Shown one piece after another: positions 60,459-64,000 of a stretch of DNA of 64,000 bases (the first letter of the stretch is position 1; each line of letters opens with the position of its first letter). Source of the stretch: Panorpa germanica (lineage: Eukaryota > Arthropoda > Insecta > Mecoptera > Panorpidae); the NCBI GenBank assembly GCA_963678705.1, contig OY783204.1, forward strand, positions 5,212,334-5,276,333. The letters are read 5' to 3'. The notes under the pieces are model-generated. The model was not told the origin of the DNA, made no database searches, and was given only the letters and a program-made list of their open reading frames with translations. A program made the translations under genes and the position numbers.

Positions 60459-62405
60459 TTATTCTCTAATGTCTAACGGCAAATTGATCTGATTGACGCT
60501 TACTACTAATGTTTCCTTGAACATCGTATTAATTAGAATCATGAAATAAATGCTTAACTTAACAAGTGCGAAAATTCCTAAAATTAATCTTTTAAAATCA
60601 CCTATCATTAATAAATCAATCAATTTACTCTGCAAATTATACTCTCCTTTTCTTAGAACAATAGCAATATTTTCTCTCTCAACATGTATATTTTCTTCTA
60701 GGCTTAAGCTAATAGTCTTCGCAACTATTCTATCTGTTACAGATTTCTTTACACCTTTTACATTTTCTGCAATTCTCTTTTCATCAATAATTATTTCGTT
60801 TATAGTGCCCTCACTTAATAAAACTTTATCGTCGCGGCTAGAATCTATTTTTTCTAACTCTTTATCAATTATACTTTTGTGCATATTCTCACATAGTTTA
60901 TCTAGAATATTATAAATTAAAGGTAGCGGGTATTCGTCTCCAACGGTAACCTCATTTAATTTCCTATAATCAATACCCATTCGCCATTTGGCTTTGCCTG
61001 ATTTGTCTAACTTTTTTGGAAAGACCCACACAGGTGAAGACCAAGAACTATCTGAATGTTGTATTATTTCTTGGGCTAGGAGTTTGTCGATTTGTGATTT
61101 TACTTCAGCACGATGGATTTGTGGATATCTATACGACTTTGTACATATGGGATTATTATTAGTGACTGTTATTTTGTGCTTTATTTTATTTGTAAAGCTT
61201 AAATTATCACCTTCTAAGAAGAATATATCACTGTATTCGTGAATTAAACTTTGTGTTACTAAAAATTCCTTTTTATTTAAATGGTCTAACTGAACACTAT
61301 CATTCAGATTATCCATTCTTGAATTAAAATTATTTTCATAATTTCTAAAATTAAAGATTTCAAACATATTATCTAGTGACGGACTACTCAAATTTTCAGT
61401 AGACGGACACGTATTTATATTGTTTAAATTATCTTGGTTTATATTAGAATCAGTTTTTTCCTTTAAATTAAAATTTTCAAACACTCCCTTATTCATTGTA
61501 CTCAAATTATCAGTACCTGAACATGTGGTAGTATTGTTTGAATTAGTTATGTTAGGGTTAATTTCCTTAACATTAAAAATTTCAAACGAATCACTCAGCA
61601 ATACCGATAACCTCAAATTATCAGGTTCCAGGTATACAGGTGTATCGTTTGTATTTATTACTTTAGTTTTGAATTGATTATTTTCAATCTTTACTAAAGC
61701 ATTAAGTATTATTATACCCTTATTATTATAGCGTTCCATATGATAATCGCCATTTATTTTATTGATGTGAAATGTAACAATTTGTTCACATCTGGGAATT
61801 AATGTAATATTTACTGATTCTTTAGTAATTAACCCTACTGGGTTATCCAAATTAAAAGACAAATTAAATTTTTTGTCTTTGGCTTCCAATATTTTCATTG
61901 GTAAGTCCACTTTAGCATGGATCTTATTTAAAAAGTCCATACCTAATAATCCATCGTATTTTGAACTAAAATCACATATATAAAAGGTTATAGGTTCTTT
62001 AAATTCTGGTAGAGAAAGGTCGATTGACCTATTGACAACACGAGTTGAATTCAATGCTATTAGGGTTACTTTTACTGTTCGTATGCTATTTAAATTCACA
62101 CGTAAAGCAGTTAATAAACCGTTATTGACTAAGGAGCATTTGCTGCCTGTATCAATTAAAAATTTAGCATTCCATTCTTTAATGTATAAATAAGGCAACT
62201 CATTATCGTTGTTTAGATTAACTTCGGAACTTAGCATTTCAAATGTTATTTTCTTATTGTTAGATTTTAAATTTCTACCCTTCTTAGATACTCTATTTGA
62301 TTTTAGTTTGGTGGGATTATTAGTATATATATTTTTATTTAATGTCTCTAATTCATTTGGGGAGGCTCCTGAGACAAGGAGTCCTCCTCCAGACAGTTTA
62401 AATGA
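60459..62405 (-). CDS. Gypsy-3 pol: protease and RT start fused to an envelope-like C-terminus
   Basis: The frame overlaps the end of gag from about 62405, typical of a -1 gag-pol shift, with the first ATG at 62237. Residues from that ATG: retropepsin with WNAKFLIDTGSKCSLV (about 27-42) and YDGLLGMDFLNKIH, a long Asn/Asp-rich spacer with three related repeats around INxxNNxxTCxxTxNLS, then the RT start KHKITVTNNNPICTKSYRYP, SSPVWVFPKKLDKSGKAKW and RMGIDYRKLNEVTVGDEYPL. At PLIYNILDKLC the RT stops, before the catalytic Asp. The frame continues as ENMHKSIIDKELEKIDSSRD and a basic/acidic segment, and ends with a hydrophobic helix LILGIFALVKLSIYFMILI and a short tail, like the membrane anchor end of an insect errantivirus-type envelope. 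The join is in frame. Confidence 0.85.
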   Translation of the reverse strand, partial: SFKLSGGGLLVSGASPNELETLNKNIYTNNPTKLKSNRVSKKGRNLKSNNKKITFEMLSSEVNLNNDNELPYLYIKEWNAKFLIDTGSKCSLVNNGLLTALRVNLNSIRTVKVTLIALNSTRVVNRSIDLSLPEFKEPITFYICDFSSKYDGLLGMDFLNKIHAKVDLPMKILEAKDKKFNLSFNLDNPVGLITKESVNITLIPRCEQIVTFHINKINGDYHMERYNNKGIIILNALVKIENNQFKTKVINTNDTPVYLEPDNLRLSVLLSDSFEIFNVKEINPNITNSNNTTTCSGTDNLSTMNKGVFENFNLKEKTDSNINQDNLNNINTCPSTENLSSPSLDNMFEIFNFRNYENNFNSRMDNLNDSVQLDHLNKKEFLVTQSLIHEYSDIFFLEGDNLSFTNKIKHKITVTNNNPICTKSYRYPQIHRAEVKSQIDKLLAQEIIQHSDSSWSSPVWVFPKKLDKSGKAKWRMGIDYRKLNEVTVGDEYPLPLIYNILDKLCENMHKSIIDKELEKIDSSRDDKVLLSEGTINEIIIDEKRIAENVKGVKKSVTDRIVAKTISLSLEENIHVERENIAIVLRKGEYNLQSKLIDLLMIGDFKRLILGIFALVKLSIYFMILINTMFKETLVVSVNQINLPLDIRE

Positions 62406-63361
62406 TGGCTGTCTTGAGACTTGTTAACTTTATTTATTTTTGCAAAACAGCTATCTTCCAAGTGTCCTAATTTTCGACAAAAGGTACATATATTGCTATT
62501 TCTGCTCTGACCAGAGGTGCTAGTATTATTGTTTACTAAATGAACACTATTTTGTGTGTCGTAACTATTACTATTGCTAATTCTCTGCCCAGTACTACCA
62601 CCAATCCTACAATTATTTGTATGATGATTTGTTATTTTACAACGTTTGCAAAACAGTTTTGATTTTTTAATATTATCTTTAGACAAAGGGAAATTATCCT
62701 GAGATGCTGGGAAATTACTATTAATATGTTGGTGCAAAACGCTACGCGTATATGTGATATTTTCTTCGTCCAAAATATAATTCAACGCGTCCGGGATGGA
62801 TAATGGATTTTTAATCCGGACATAGGTTCCTAGAGGTTCATTAAGACCGGCTAAGAATGTTTTAAGTGCCGTGCCTTTTACGATACCTCGTTGTACTTGC
62901 TTAATAGCGTCGCAATTCTTAGTAGCTAAAATACTTTCGCAAACGGAAGATTGTATTTTCATGATGCGGTTGCCAAATTCGCGAGGTGTTTCGTTTCTCT
63001 TTTGTGTAGAAATTACCAGATCTCTGTGCAGACTTTCAAAGTCTCTTTGATCTGAATAATTAATACTCAAATGGTCGCGAATCTCTTGCCACGTATTTAA
63101 ATTTAGTGAATTTATATCGCTTTTAGCATTTCCTTTTATTTTATTATTTATACTTTGCAAGATTAACTTGTTTTGGAAACAATCGATGTTATTTTCATCG
63201 TAAAATTCATCATATATCAAATCACATGCATTTAAAAATTGATTTAACTCGCTCTGCTTACCGTCATATTCAGGTATTGAGCTCAGGTATATAGGATTTA
63301 GGGTAGTGGTTTTTTGTTGGACTAATTCCGTAGGGGTAGTTGATGTTGTTGGGAGTGACAT
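62348..63361 (-). CDS. Gypsy-3 gag
   Basis: 337 residues from the ATG at 63361. The N-terminal part has YLSSIPEYDGKQSELNQFLN, followed by the retrotransposon Gag helices (WQEIRDHLSINYSDQRDFES, RNETPREFGNRIMKIQSSV, FLAGLNEPLGTYVRIKNP). Two Cys-His clusters follow, CKRCKITNHHTNNC and CTFCRKLGHLEDSC (about 240 and 300). It ends in an acidic tail at 62348. No frame break is visible, so this Gag may be functional and could package the element for a helper. Confidence 0.9.
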   Translation of the reverse strand: MSLPTTSTTPTELVQQKTTTLNPIYLSSIPEYDGKQSELNQFLNACDLIYDEFYDENNIDCFQNKLILQSINNKIKGNAKSDINSLNLNTWQEIRDHLSINYSDQRDFESLHRDLVISTQKRNETPREFGNRIMKIQSSVCESILATKNCDAIKQVQRGIVKGTALKTFLAGLNEPLGTYVRIKNPLSIPDALNYILDEENITYTRSVLHQHINSNFPASQDNFPLSKDNIKKSKLFCKRCKITNHHTNNCRIGGSTGQRISNSNSYDTQNSVHLVNNNTSTSGQSRNSNICTFCRKLGHLEDSCFAKINKVNKSQDSHHLNCLEEDSLSQEPPQMN

Positions 63362-63706
63362 TTTGGATTACACAAGTGAGAACAGGAAATAAACTTATTA
63401 TTTGTTTTTGACTTACAGCGAGAGTATTATCTTCATCTGCGTACTGGTCCTTGTTGCTCGTATGCCGCAATTACACGTGCAAATACTTTTACTTTATGCA
63501 CAAAGCCCCCACTTTTATAGGTACTGTTTAAATTGTTCACAATGTTTTTAACACCGTAAATACTTTTCAGGAACACACACAGTACACTTAGTTTAAGTTT
63601 GTGAAATATCTTTGTTTTATTATAACTTAATTTTGACTTTATTAAGTTAGTATTGGCTCGGAAAATGGTTTTCCCGAATTTCACACACCTTACAATAGTT
63701 TTATAT
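63362..63706 (-). other. Gypsy-3 leader
   Basis: Untranslated region between the primer site and gag. Short open frames are present without recognisable motifs. Confidence 0.6.
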
Positions 63707-63724
63707 ATCCTACCGACTGCGCCA
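63707..63724 (-). other. Gypsy-3 primer binding site
   Basis: The minus strand reads TGGCGCAGTCGGTAGGAT one base after the LTR end. The tRNA-Ser-type site is known from 17.6/297-like elements. Confidence 0.8.
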
Positions 63725-63725
63725 C

Positions 63726-64000
63726 TGTTACGTTTTGCCGAACAGACTTATTGAATTTTCTTAAAGTTTGGTATTTCGTTTAGAGCTTGTAAGTTAGTTT
63801 AGTTTTTCTATTGCAGGATAATAAAACAAATATTATTAATATACTTTAACTTTATTGATATATAAAAGTTCTACTAGAATTAGTGATTCACATTAAGTTA
63901 TAAAAAGTAATTTAACCAACAATTAGTCTATCGATTATTCAGTGTTAATAGTTTGAAGGATAGACTGTGAATGATCTTCAGTACAAGATTTTCTTATAGG
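63726..64000 (-). repeat. Gypsy-3 5' LTR (partial, cut by window end)
   Basis: 275 bp identical to the matching part of 57275-57849. Confidence 0.9.

Larger units (their letters stand above)
57275..64000 (-). mobile_element. Young Ty3/gypsy element (gypsy-3), running past the window end
   Basis: The 3' LTR is 57275-57849 and the 5' LTR starts at 63726 and leaves the window after 275 bp. Those 275 bp are identical to the 3' LTR as far as I can compare. Primer site, gag, gag-pol frameshift, protease, RT start and an envelope-like C-terminus are present; most of RT and all of RNase H and integrase are missing. The expected right end is near 64300. The left end falls inside a coding exon of the serine protease gene. 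Confidence 0.92.

Noticed and set aside
1-64000. CRISPR arrays, operons, bacterial promoters or terminators
   Set aside because: The window is eukaryotic by introns and TE content; no such structures were seen.

Overview
The window looks like one stretch of a large, AT-rich, transposon-dense arthropod genome, most likely an insect. The evidence is a copia element with the half-tRNA primer site typical of insect copia, BEL/Pao and Ty3/gypsy elements, R2-like and Jockey-like LINEs, Helitrons that insert between A and T, GT-AG introns in the genes, and a chymotrypsin-fold protease with an LDL-receptor class A domain. I cannot fix the order from the sequence. Host-type coding sequence is sparse: a serine protease gene on the minus strand in pieces between 54.8 and 57.3 kb, a SINA/SIAH-like gene near 14.0-14.5 kb, a HARBI1-like nuclease with two introns at 13.3-14.0 kb, and one possible SGNH-hydrolase-like exon at 44.7 kb.

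Layout: 0-2.3 kb holds decayed LINE fragments and an unrecognised decayed coding region. A complete copia element (2397-6859, TSD AAACC) lies beside a gypsy RT remnant. A complete but internally deleted BEL/Pao element follows (7402-12831, TSD AACAT). After the Harbinger/SINA-like genes, 15.3-25.4 kb is a run of R2-clade, restriction-like-endonuclease LINEs all on the minus strand, head to tail (called C, B, A, plus a C-type 3' UTR). From 25.4 to 30.7 kb there are remnants of a DNA transposon, copia, Jockey LINEs and a further R2-like piece.

From 30.7 to 41.0 kb is a Polinton/Maverick-like region: two small unrecognised ORFs and a protein-primed family-B DNA polymerase gene. The polymerase gene carries a 901-bp tandem duplication (34899-36700), and its 3' third is the left arm of a 4.3-kb near-perfect palindrome (36610-40911). 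The palindrome has a short centre made of smaller nested palindromes built from ACGT-rich subrepeats, and each arm carries one Helitron copy. This is the most unusual structure in the window, and an assembly fold-back must be excluded before it is interpreted.

From 41.2 to 47.6 kb are Helitron termini and one Helitron that keeps only the N-terminal part of its Rep-helicase gene, with a LINE 3' end and other short repeats. From 47.6 to 50.6 kb is a gypsy element whose gag, protease and integrase tail are fused in frame. From 50.8 to 53.6 kb are LINE and mariner remnants. From 53.7 kb on lies the protease gene with TE fragments in an intron, and a very young gypsy element (57275 to beyond the window end; the visible part of the two LTRs is identical) inserted within one of its coding exons. 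Three of the four large LTR elements have lost most of the reverse transcriptase and integrase core while keeping gag and protease open, which suggests non-autonomous derivatives mobilised in trans.
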